The notes under the pieces are model-generated. The model did no database searches. It was given only the letters and a program-made list of their open reading frames with translations, and was not told where the DNA came from. Positions 53,416 to 61,638 of a stretch of 64,000 nt of DNA are shown here, one piece after another; position 1 is the first letter of the stretch; every line of letters begins with the position of its first letter. The position numbers and the translations under genes were made by a program. Location of the stretch: positions 1,674,001 to 1,738,000 of the forward strand of contig NZ_CP018787.1 of NCBI RefSeq assembly GCF_002127965.1, given 5' to 3'. The DNA comes from Oxalobacter formigenes (GTDB taxonomy: Bacteria; Pseudomonadota; Gammaproteobacteria; Burkholderiales; Burkholderiaceae_D).

Positions 53416-54084
53416 ATGGCAAACAAAACTTTTCAGAAAACCCTGCTGGGTTGCTCCATCGCCCTGATGTCCGCTTTCGTCGCCGGCAATGCCAGCGCGG
53501 CCAAAAAAGTCGACGACACCTACTCCAGACTGAACCAGTGTATCGGCTACTACAACCAGAGCCAGTACACCCAGGCAATCCCCTGCTTTACTCCACTGGC
53601 AAAAGCCGGTAACGATCAGGCACAGACCTATCTGGGCATCATGTACCAGCACGGTTTCGGTACCCAAAAAGACATGGCAACCGCTGCCATGTGGTATAAC
53701 AGGGCCGCCCGTCAGGGAGACAAATGGGCCTACGACAACCTCAAAGCCATGGGTAATCCGAAACTGGCAACCGGCAAAACCTGGGCGGATTACAGAAACA
53801 CCGTCGAACAGAAAGCCGCTGCGGGTGAAGCCTCGGCCCAGACCGCTCTGGGCAGCCTGTACTACTTCGGTGTCGGTGGCGTCAAACAGGACTACAACAC
53901 CGCCAAAAACTGGTATGCCAAAGCCGCCGTCAATGGCGATGCAGCCGCCATGAACTACCTCGGTCGCATGTATTACTACGCACTGGGCGTCGAACAGAAT
54001 TCCATGATGGCCAAACAATACCTGAACGCAGCCGCCAAAGCCGGTAACGTTCAGGCAAAAAACCTGCTGAAAAAAATCAAATAA
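53416..54084 (+). CDS. Exported Sel1-repeat protein
   Basis: 222 residues from the ATG at 53416, GGGA upstream. Signal peptide residues 1-28 (LLGCSIALMSAFVAGNASA). Sel1-like repeats follow (AQTYLGIMYQHGFGTQKDMA, AQTALGSLYYFGVGGVKQDY, AMNYLGRMYYYALGVEQNSM). Periplasmic, protein-binding in all likelihood. Two cysteines (LNQCIGYYN, AIPCFTPL) could form a disulfide. Lies just after a broken Sel1-like relative and is closed by a strong terminator. Confidence 0.82.
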   Translation: MANKTFQKTLLGCSIALMSAFVAGNASAAKKVDDTYSRLNQCIGYYNQSQYTQAIPCFTPLAKAGNDQAQTYLGIMYQHGFGTQKDMATAAMWYNRAARQGDKWAYDNLKAMGNPKLATGKTWADYRNTVEQKAAAGEASAQTALGSLYYFGVGGVKQDYNTAKNWYAKAAVNGDAAAMNYLGRMYYYALGVEQNSMMAKQYLNAAAKAGNVQAKNLLKKIK

Positions 54085-54121
54085 CCCCCTATCTTCCTCA
54101 AACCAATAACAGCAACTTTAC

Positions 54122-54146
54122 GGCCGGATAAGATCCGGCCTTTTTT
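54122..54146 (+). terminator. Terminator of the Sel1 gene
   Basis: GGCCGGAT (54122-54129), loop AAG, ATCCGGCC (54133-54140), TTTTTT (54141-54146). Confidence 0.92.
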
Positions 54147-54149
54147 ATA

Positions 54150-54386
54150 CGGAAACCGCCTCCCTGACGCTTCGCCAGACCCTAACGAGCGCCAACATCG
54201 ATTCCGAAATGACCTTTATAAGACAGCGCTACCACAGCTCGTCCAATGAAGACAAAACCGTCAAAACTCTCGAAGCGGGCCTCAAATACACCAAAGGCAA
54301 CACCAGTGCCGCCCTCCGTTACAACGGCATTCGGAAATACCCTTTCGGATCACACCGTCCGGGCTGAAATCGGGTTCGTTCTCTGA
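54150..54386 (+). pseudogene. Remnant of an autotransporter beta-barrel
   Basis: Read from 54151 the frame gives ETASLTLRQTLTSANIDSEM, then KTLEAGLKYTKGNTSAALRY and NG. Then a frame change leads to AFGNTLSDHTVRAEIGFVL and a stop at 54384-54386, an autotransporter-style C-terminal strand. There is no start codon or upstream passenger. It seems to be the 3' relic of a deleted adhesin gene, lying in front of the large adhesin. Confidence 0.6.
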
Positions 54387-54608
54387 AAAATCAAAAAATC
54401 TTTCCACCCACCCTCTTCTCCTTTATTGGCATTGTGCCAACTCAAGTGATTTTTTCTGCCTGCCGCCATTATTTTCAACAATCAGCCCCCATAACCGGAC
54501 AGCCATTTTCCAACACAAGCACATTATTACTAAATGTTATATAATCCATAATCTTGAGTAATATCAATTACTTGCAAGCAAGATATAAGAATTTCCATGA
54601 GGCAATAA
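54387..54608 (+). promoter_or_regulatory. Leader and promoter region of the AIDA-like adhesin
   Basis: TATAAT at 54540-54545 is a likely -10. An inverted repeat AGTAAT-atca-ATTACT (54557-54572) directly follows, and CTTGCAAGCAAG overlaps its right end. Possible operator or RNA hairpin ahead of the adhesin gene. No gene in this stretch. Confidence 0.45.
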
Positions 54609-57600
54609 ATGAACCGCAATCACCGTACCGTCTGGAATGAAAGCACACAGAGCTGGACAGCCGTATCCGAGCTGGCAAAAGGCCGCACGAAAGGCAATGG
54701 CAAGGCGAAAAAAAATGTCGTGGCCGCCATGATGCTGCTGACCCTGCACAGCCAGCTGATGCCCGTTGTCCACGCCTACACGCCCAACGTGTCCGGAACG
54801 ACGGTCAATAACGAGACACTCGATGCAGGCGAGGTCCAGAACGTCCTCTCCGGCGGCATCGCCAACAGCACGACAGTCAATTCCAGCGGTTCGCAGTCCG
54901 TTCTTGACGGCGGCGTCACCAACGGCACGATCGTCAACGCCAACGGCACACAGGGAGTCAGCTCCGGTGGTGTCGCCAATAGCACCTCCGTAAACACCGG
55001 CGGGACAATGTTTGTCAATGACGGCGGCATTGCCTCCGGTACCCAGGTGAATTCGGGAAGCTTTTACCAAATCAATTCAGGAGGCATCGATAGCGGGACG
55101 GTTGTATCTGGTGGATTGGACCGGGTTTTCGGCACAGCCAATGACACAACCGTGAATGGCGGCGTGCAAACCATTTTCGGGGGCGGCGTTGCCAACAGCG
55201 GCACCATTAACTCGGGGGGTTCCCAGCTTGTCAACGGCACCACCCACGACGTCACGATCAATTCCGGAGGGACACAGACCATCGCAGGTGGCGGCACGAC
55301 CAGTGGTTCCCTCATTTATGGCGGCCAGCAAACCGTCAACAGTGGAGGCACCGCCACCAGCTCCATCATCCATTCGGCAGGCATTCAGGATCTTAATAGC
55401 GGTGCAGCAGCCAGTGGCACAACCCTTACCAGCGGCGTACAGCGTGTCTCAAGCGGCGCGTCAGCCAGCCAGACTACCATCAATGGCGCAGGTACCCAAT
55501 ATGTGTATGCGGGAGGTGTCGCCAATGACACTTCCGTCACCTCCGGTATCCAGACAGTCGCCGGGAGCGCCAACAACGCCAACGTATCGTCCGGTGGACG
55601 GCAATATGTCAACTCGGGCGGCCGGACCAGTGGCACCATCGTCAGCTCAGGTGGCCTGCAAACCGTTTCTGCCGGTGGCATTGCATACAACACGGTTGCC
55701 GGTGGCGTCGCCGGATCGACAGGTGGACAGCGCGGCCAGCAATCCGTTTACGGGACGGCCGAAGGCACGACACTCAACAGCGGGGGTTACCAGGTCATCG
55801 CCTCGTCAGGCATCGCCAACAGCACGACCGTCAACAGTGGCGGTGAACAGGGCGTCATTGGTATTGCCACGAATACTACAGTCAACAGTGGCGGAAAACA
55901 GGACATCCGCAACAGTGGAACCGCCAGCAATACGACGCTGTCCGGTGCCGGGGCAGTCCAGATCGTCAGCTCTGGCGGAACTGCCATCAGCACGACGCTT
56001 TCTGCCGGTGCAGACCAGACGGTTTCCAGTGGCGGCGTCACCAGCCATACCAATGTCATCAACGCCAACCAGACGATCGAACGCGGTGGCAGCGCCAGCG
56101 ATACCGTCCTGAGTGCAAACGGAAGGCAAAACCTTTCCGGAACGGCCACCAACACCACGATCCATTCCGGTGGCACGCAATGGATGTTCAACAGTGGAGT
56201 CGCGGAAAACACCGAGATCAACAACGCTGGCAACCAGTATGTCCAGAACGGCGCTTCCGCCAACAGCACCACCATCAACGCAGGCGGGAAACAAACCGTG
56301 TTCAATGGCGGTCAAACCACGGCCACCACCGTCAATAGCAGCGGGGAACAAATCGTATCCAGCGGCGGAAGCGCCAGTGGAACCCTCGTCACCTCCGGCG
56401 GCAAACAAACGGTCGCTTCCGGCGGCATAGCCGACAATACGACCATTGATCCAAACGGTGTCCAGAACCTCAGCGGGACAGCCAACAGCACAACCATCAA
56501 TCAGGGAACGCAACATATTCACTCCGGCGGCCTGGCCACGAACACCACCATCAATTCCGGGTACCAGATGGTCTATTCGGGTGGTTCCGCCAGCGATACC
56601 GTCATCACCGGGGGTGGACAGCATGTCTATGGCGGAGCCGCTGCCGAAAACGTCACCATCAACAGTGGCGGACAGCAATACAGTTACAGCGGCGCCATAC
56701 TCAACAACACCACCGTCAACACCGGTGGCATACAAACCATCAACGGTACCGCCACCAGCACGACCGTCAGCGGTGGCCAGCAAAACGTCTATACAACAGG
56801 GGTCGCCAGCGGCACTACCGTGACCGGTGGCGGCCTGCAGACGATCATCAACGGAGGCCGCACCTATGACACGGACATTATTTCAGGGACACAACGGATC
56901 GGCGCTGGCGGCATCGCCACGAACACGACGATTGACCGGGGCTCGCAAACCATTGAAGGCACCGCCAACACAACGATTCTGAATTCCGGTGCGACCCAGA
57001 ACATCTACAATGGGGGCATTGCCAACGACACCACCGTCAATTCCGGTGGCCGGCAACTCATTTCCAGTGGTGGGAGAGCCAATGAAAGCGATATCCGCTC
57101 GGCAGGCAGCCAGACCATCCAGACCGGCGGTCTTGCCAGCGCGACCACCATCAATGGCGGAACGCAAACCGTCATCTCCGCTGGCTCTGCCAATGACACG
57201 ACGATCAACAGCGCTGGCCTGCAAACCGTTTTGAATGGCGGCATCGCCACCAGCACCGTCATCAACAGCGGTACCCAGAACATCTCCAGTGGTGGCTCAG
57301 CCAGTCTCACGACGATCAATTCTTCCGGAATACAGTCCGTGGCGGGAAGCGCCAGCGACACCACCATCAACAGCGGCGGCCACCAGATGGTCCAGAGTGC
57401 CGGCATCGCCAGCGACACAAACATCAGCTCGGATGGCCAGCAATCCGTCAGCGGAACAGCCAGCAATACCCACATCTCGGGCGGGGGCTTGCAGAACGTT
57501 TACGATGGCGGATCGGCCAGCGGCACGACGATCAGTTCAGGCGGTGACCAACACGTCTTTTACGGAGGCGACGCCCGTGCCACCGTCATTGATGGCGGCT

Positions 57601-59534
57601 TGCAGGTTGTCCTCGGCCAGGTTGTCGATACCACCCTGAACTCCGGCACACAGACGATCGGAAGCGGAGGCGGTGCGCGCAGCACGACCGTCTGGTCAGG
57701 TGAAGTCAATATCCAGTCAGCAGGCATAGCCAACGATATGATTGCCTATGGAGGGAATATCAGCATTTCTTCCGGCGGGATCATAAACGGCACCACCGAA
57801 ATCAATGGCACGGCCACCATCGGAGGGGAGCTCATTACCAATGAAGGCACCCTCCTCGTCAATCAGGACATGGACAACACCATCGATACGTCCATGACAG
57901 GAAGCGGCGATCTGGTCAAAACCGGTACCGGAACCCTCACGTTAAACGGCATCAACACCTACACCGGCGGTACCACCCTTTCAACCGGCACCCTGCTCGT
58001 CGGCGGAACAGCCGCTGAGAACACAGCGCAAATTGCCGGGCCGGTTAACGTCAATGGCGGATTTTTGGGCGGATTCGGAAGCATTGCTGGAGCTGTGACC
58101 GTCAACGACGGGGGAACCCTGAAACCCGGCAACGGAACAGATGACGGTACCCTTTCCGCCGGCAGCGTCCATTTCGCCAGCGGTTCCACCTTCGATACCG
58201 GCGTCAACCACGACAGCACCCACAGCAAACTCGTCGCCAGCAATACACTGGGTTCCGGCGCGGTGACCATCGACACCGGCAGCCATCTCGCCATCCATGC
58301 AGCACCCGGCAATTGGAGCCCGCAGACGACTTACACCATCATCGAGACCACCAATGGCGTGGTGGGAACCTTCACCAGCGTCACGTCCGACCTCGCTTTT
58401 CTGAACCATTCCGTCGATTATGGCGACCCCAACCTGGTCAAACTCACCATGACCCGGAATGACACCGGCTTCGGTGACATCGGTTTGACATACAACCAGA
58501 AAAACACCGGATATGGCGTCGAAAGCCTCGGCACGGGCAATCCCGTATACGACCAGATCGTCGGCATGGACAGAAAAGAGGCCATCAACTCTTTCGACAA
58601 CCTCTCCGGCGAAATCCATGCCAGCACTAGGAGCGCCCTCCTCGAAAACAGCCGTTATGCCCGCGACAGCGTCATGAGCCACCTGAATCATGTCTCACTG
58701 CAAATGCCCGAAGCGAACCGTCTCCTCTGGACAAACGTATGGGGACACGACGGGCACCTGAAAGACGACGGCAACGCCACCCGGACAGACAACAGGGGAT
58801 TCGGCCTCATGCTCGGCTCGGACATCTATCGTGACGGGAAAAACACCCTCGGTGCAGCCATCGGATACGAACATACGCGTCTTTCCGCCGGAGGCGTGCG
58901 CAACTCGACCTCCGACGTCAACGCCATCCATCTGATGGGATACGGGCAAACCCGCCTCGGCTGGATCGACCTCAAGGGAGGCGCGGGCTACAGCTGGTAC
59001 CGGATCGATACCGAACGGAACGTTTCCGTCGGCAATATCCAGTCCCAAAACACCGCCAGATACGATGCGAACATGATCCAGCTCTTCGCCGAAGGCAGCC
59101 ACCGTTTCGAGATGACGGAAAAAACCAGTGTCACCCCATACGCCCAGCTGACATGGCAACGCATCCATACCGACAGCTTTACTGAAAAGGGAGATGTCAC
59201 CGCACTGCACGGCCACAGCAGCAATGACAACGCCCTTGGATCGACACTGGGCGTACGGGGAGAACAGACCATCGGCGAGAAAAGCCGACTGTATGCCGAC
59301 CTTGGCTGGCAGCATCGTTATGGCAGCGTCGAACCGGATACCGACCTGAACTTTACGGGAAGCCGTACCTACAACATCAAGGGCGTCCAGAACAACCGCA
59401 ACAGCGCACTGGTCGGCTTCGGTGCGCAGATCGAACCGCAGAAAAACATGAACCTGCAACTGGGATACGAAGGCGCATTCGGCAACCGGATCAAGGACCA
59501 TGCCCTTCAGGTTCGTTTCAACATCGCCTTCTGA
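54609..59534 (+). CDS. AIDA-I-type autotransporter adhesin
   Basis: 1641 residues, GAGG upstream. An ESPR extended signal peptide starts MNRNHRTVWNESTQSWTAVS and runs to about residue 55 (MMLLTLHSQLMPVVHA). The passenger, about residues 60-1090, is made of about fifty degenerate 19-20-residue AIDA repeats of the type TTVNSGGxQxVxSGGxAxx. A PATR-type linker (TGSGDLVKTGTGTLTLNGIN, TYTGGTTLSTGTLLVGG) leads to the beta-barrel (from about residue 1370, MPEANRLLWTNVWGHDGHL) ending ALQVRFNIAF. Type Va secretion to the surface; adhesion or autoaggregation is expected from the family. Passenger repeats make it prone to length variation. Confidence 0.9.
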   Translation: MNRNHRTVWNESTQSWTAVSELAKGRTKGNGKAKKNVVAAMMLLTLHSQLMPVVHAYTPNVSGTTVNNETLDAGEVQNVLSGGIANSTTVNSSGSQSVLDGGVTNGTIVNANGTQGVSSGGVANSTSVNTGGTMFVNDGGIASGTQVNSGSFYQINSGGIDSGTVVSGGLDRVFGTANDTTVNGGVQTIFGGGVANSGTINSGGSQLVNGTTHDVTINSGGTQTIAGGGTTSGSLIYGGQQTVNSGGTATSSIIHSAGIQDLNSGAAASGTTLTSGVQRVSSGASASQTTINGAGTQYVYAGGVANDTSVTSGIQTVAGSANNANVSSGGRQYVNSGGRTSGTIVSSGGLQTVSAGGIAYNTVAGGVAGSTGGQRGQQSVYGTAEGTTLNSGGYQVIASSGIANSTTVNSGGEQGVIGIATNTTVNSGGKQDIRNSGTASNTTLSGAGAVQIVSSGGTAISTTLSAGADQTVSSGGVTSHTNVINANQTIERGGSASDTVLSANGRQNLSGTATNTTIHSGGTQWMFNSGVAENTEINNAGNQYVQNGASANSTTINAGGKQTVFNGGQTTATTVNSSGEQIVSSGGSASGTLVTSGGKQTVASGGIADNTTIDPNGVQNLSGTANSTTINQGTQHIHSGGLATNTTINSGYQMVYSGGSASDTVITGGGQHVYGGAAAENVTINSGGQQYSYSGAILNNTTVNTGGIQTINGTATSTTVSGGQQNVYTTGVASGTTVTGGGLQTIINGGRTYDTDIISGTQRIGAGGIATNTTIDRGSQTIEGTANTTILNSGATQNIYNGGIANDTTVNSGGRQLISSGGRANESDIRSAGSQTIQTGGLASATTINGGTQTVISAGSANDTTINSAGLQTVLNGGIATSTVINSGTQNISSGGSASLTTINSSGIQSVAGSASDTTINSGGHQMVQSAGIASDTNISSDGQQSVSGTASNTHISGGGLQNVYDGGSASGTTISSGGDQHVFYGGDARATVIDGGLQVVLGQVVDTTLNSGTQTIGSGGGARSTTVWSGEVNIQSAGIANDMIAYGGNISISSGGIINGTTEINGTATIGGELITNEGTLLVNQDMDNTIDTSMTGSGDLVKTGTGTLTLNGINTYTGGTTLSTGTLLVGGTAAENTAQIAGPVNVNGGFLGGFGSIAGAVTVNDGGTLKPGNGTDDGTLSAGSVHFASGSTFDTGVNHDSTHSKLVASNTLGSGAVTIDTGSHLAIHAAPGNWSPQTTYTIIETTNGVVGTFTSVTSDLAFLNHSVDYGDPNLVKLTMTRNDTGFGDIGLTYNQKNTGYGVESLGTGNPVYDQIVGMDRKEAINSFDNLSGEIHASTRSALLENSRYARDSVMSHLNHVSLQMPEANRLLWTNVWGHDGHLKDDGNATRTDNRGFGLMLGSDIYRDGKNTLGAAIGYEHTRLSAGGVRNSTSDVNAIHLMGYGQTRLGWIDLKGGAGYSWYRIDTERNVSVGNIQSQNTARYDANMIQLFAEGSHRFEMTEKTSVTPYAQLTWQRIHTDSFTEKGDVTALHGHSSNDNALGSTLGVRGEQTIGEKSRLYADLGWQHRYGSVEPDTDLNFTGSRTYNIKGVQNNRNSALVGFGAQIEPQKNMNLQLGYEGAFGNRIKDHALQVRFNIAF

Positions 59535-59556
59535 CAAAAGGCATCATGACAATAAG

Positions 59557-59593
59557 AAAAACCTCCTGCATATCACATGCCGGAGGTTTTTTT
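59557..59593 (+). terminator. Terminator of the adhesin gene
   Basis: AAAAACCTCC (59557-59566) pairs with GGAGGTTTTT (59582-59591) around a loop containing GCATATCACATGC; T-run follows. Confidence 0.85.
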
Positions 59594-59627
59594 ATGAATC
59601 ATGAACGGACAAAATTGGGCGATTCAC

Positions 59628-60212
59628 TCAAAACGGAACACTTGAATAAAGCACCTTGATGCCGACAACGATCAGAATGAGGCCACCCCACAGATCGGCA
59701 CGGATTCGCTTCGTGACGAGATTGCCAAAGCGAATGCCGACAAACACCCCCGAAAATGACAAAACGAGCGTCACGAAACCGATAACAAAAAGGGGATAGA
59801 TCATTGAAGACAAGGTACTCATGCCCATAAAGGCAAACGTAATGCCAACTGCCAGCGCGTCAAGACTGGTCACCAGCGCCATCCCGAAAACAAACTTCGG
59901 ATTGCTCGCGTCAAAGGGCTTGCTTTCCCCATCCTCTTTGACCTTGAACGATTCGCGAAGCATGCGGATGCCCAGAAAAGCCAGAATCGCAAAAGCGATC
60001 CAGTGATCCACGTTATCGATCAAGCCGCGAAAATGAAACGCTCCCAGCCAGCCCACGAGCGGATTGACAATCTGGAAGAAACAAAAAGACAGCGCGATCA
60101 TCAAAATAGGCCGCCATTGAACCCGCTGCAAGGACACGCCACTGGCAATGGAAACGGCAAAACCGTCCATCGCCAGACCGAAGGCAAGACCCCAAATTTC
60201 AAAGCCGGACAT
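59628..60212 (-). CDS. mntP: Manganese efflux pump MntP
   Basis: 194 residues from the ATG at 60212, normal MntP length (about 188). Six helices; the conserved acidic motifs are present in both halves (LAFGLAMDGFAVSIASGV and ALVTSLDALAVGITFAFMG). Inner-membrane Mn(II) exporter. The ribosome site is weak and a T-run directly precedes the ATG. Upstream hairpin TTCCGAAACAG...CTGTTTTCGGAA on the minus strand could control expression. A yybP-ykoY manganese riboswitch is common for this gene; I could not confirm one here. Confidence 0.88.
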   Translation of the reverse strand: MSGFEIWGLAFGLAMDGFAVSIASGVSLQRVQWRPILMIALSFCFFQIVNPLVGWLGAFHFRGLIDNVDHWIAFAILAFLGIRMLRESFKVKEDGESKPFDASNPKFVFGMALVTSLDALAVGITFAFMGMSTLSSMIYPLFVIGFVTLVLSFSGVFVGIRFGNLVTKRIRADLWGGLILIVVGIKVLYSSVPF

Positions 60213-60381
60213 AAAAAAACCAGGAAGAGGTAATTCCGAAAACAGAACTGGCAAACAGCTGTTTCGGAACAAGTAAAACAGTCGGAAACCGGGAAATACC
60301 TCAAGAGGCACCCTGTCAGTAAAGCGATGATATAACGGGAGAAAAAAATAGCAAAATTAACAGACAGCCTGAAAATTACTT
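60213..60381 (-). promoter_or_regulatory. mntP leader with hairpin
   Basis: On the minus strand TTCCGAAACAG and CTGTTTTCGGAA (about 60234-60270) form a stem with one bulged base, followed by a T-run before the ATG. Could be a metal-responsive leader; not a confident riboswitch. Confidence 0.4.
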
Positions 60382-60663
60382 TCAGTAATATAGAGGAGAA
60401 ACGGGAAAGAGTCCGTTAAAAACCCGGTTATGTCTTCTAACCGGTATTTCAGCCATGCTCTTCAGAGTTGGGCGAGCATGCAGGACTCTCACCGGGATTT
60501 TGACGATCTGGTTCCCGAGGTTCTGGTACAGGTAATCCGTCACGTTTTGCAGGGTCTTTTCCGGGTCATTGGGGTCGATGATTTTTTCGGGAGTCATGGG
60601 GTTCAGCGCGTCCTCTTGTTTCCGGCATTCCCTTACTGTCCCGGCTAGAGTTCTTGACGCTTC
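60382..60663 (-). pseudogene. Orphan fragment of the 61.6-63.3 kb effector gene
   Basis: 60497-60591 matches 61982-62076 of the effector gene over 95 bases with no difference seen. It encodes KIIDPNDPEKTLQNVTDYL and YQNLGNQIVKIPV. Upstream, degenerate sequence still shows homology (SRTLAGTVRECRKQEDALNP against LRAVQDTLKTYQREMDAMKP). After KIPV the fragment goes to a different tail (RVLHARPTLKSMAEIPVRRH), not the effector's C-terminus. So it is a displaced cassette with the shared junction and a different, decayed end. It lies directly after the Sel1 partner gene. Confidence 0.75.
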
Positions 60664-60707
60664 AGGTCTCCTTCGATGACGCTATTGTTTTTCGAAGAAC
60701 CCGAAAG

Positions 60708-60733
60708 CAAAAAAGCCGGAATAATTTCCGGCT
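60708..60733 (-). terminator. Terminator of the Sel1 partner gene
   Basis: AGCCGGAA (60714-60721), loop TAAT, TTCCGGCT (60726-60733); T-run on the minus strand. Confidence 0.85.
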
Positions 60734-60755
60734 CTTCGGTGTATACAAGAACACA

Positions 60756-61574
60756 TTACTGTTTTTTGCCCGCTCTTTCAGCCATGTCTTTCCAGTATTG
60801 TGCTTCTTTTGGGTCTTTTTTCACACCAAGTCGACCGGTCTCGTATATGTAGCCGAGTTCTTTCATGGCATTGACGTTTCCGTTTCTGGCAGCCTGCTTG
60901 TACCAGTAGAGTGCTTGTTCTATGTCCTTTTGGATACCTTTTCCGTATGCATATGCATTTCCCAATAAAGCCTGTGAATATGTACTGCCTTTTTGAGCCC
61001 CAAAAATGTAATACTGAACTGCATGGTTCAAATTCCTTTTGACACCATCTCCCCTGGAATACATCATACCGATATCGGCATACGAATCATAATCTCCATG
61101 TTCGGCCGCCCTTTGATACCATTTCATGGCTTCTTTATAATTCTTTCCGATACCTATGCCGTTTACAGTCAAATAACCCATTTTTGCTTCAGCATCAGCA
61201 TCTTCTTGTTCAGCAGCTTTTCTATACCACTTGACTGCTTCTGGAAGATTTTTCAGGATACCGTTACCCTGTTCATACGCCAGTCCCACGTTAAATTGAG
61301 CAATAGCTAATCCGGATTCTGCCGATTTCATATAGCACATAAATGCTTTTTCAGCATTTTTGCTGACGCCAAGGCCATGGTTATACATATAAGCGACAAG
61401 ATTTAATGCTTCTGGATCATCATGTACATCGGGTTGCATAAGAAAGGTCATGGCTTCCTTATATTGTCCAGCATCGAATAGCCTATTTCCTTCCATGAGA
61501 TTATCGGCAATTGCATGATTGCCGAGGAAGAAAAAAAGACAAACAAATAAAGCTTTTAAGATAGTTTTCATCAT
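60756..61574 (-). CDS. Exported Sel1-repeat protein, candidate immunity partner
   Basis: 272 residues from tandem ATG codons at 61574/61571. Signal peptide of about 22 residues (ILKALFVCLFFFLGNHAIA). Then Sel1-like repeats (ALNLVAYMYNHGLGVSKNAE, AQFNVGLAYEQGNGILKNLP, SYADIGMMYSRGDGVKRNLN, AMKELGYIYETGRLGVKKDP). Periplasmic location is expected. It starts 64 bp after the effector-like gene's stop, in the same direction, and precedes an orphan fragment of that effector. That order (effector, partner, orphan piece) is the same as in the RNase toxin locus. A role as periplasmic immunity factor is inferred. Confidence 0.82.
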   Translation of the reverse strand: MMKTILKALFVCLFFFLGNHAIADNLMEGNRLFDAGQYKEAMTFLMQPDVHDDPEALNLVAYMYNHGLGVSKNAEKAFMCYMKSAESGLAIAQFNVGLAYEQGNGILKNLPEAVKWYRKAAEQEDADAEAKMGYLTVNGIGIGKNYKEAMKWYQRAAEHGDYDSYADIGMMYSRGDGVKRNLNHAVQYYIFGAQKGSTYSQALLGNAYAYGKGIQKDIEQALYWYKQAARNGNVNAMKELGYIYETGRLGVKKDPKEAQYWKDMAERAGKKQ

Positions 61575-61638
61575 TTCATAATAAAGAAGCAATGCTGATT
61601 CATTATCATCAGCATTGCTAAGTTCGGTCAAGAAATTA

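Noticed and set aside
54830-57800. Regular repeats considered as CRISPR or inserted satellite DNA
   Set aside because: They are degenerate AIDA repeats in one open reading frame of the autotransporter passenger.
60213-60381. yybP-ykoY manganese riboswitch upstream of mntP
   Set aside because: One hairpin and a T-run are present but I cannot identify the conserved loop sequences; an Rfam covariance search of 60213-60420 on the minus strand would decide.
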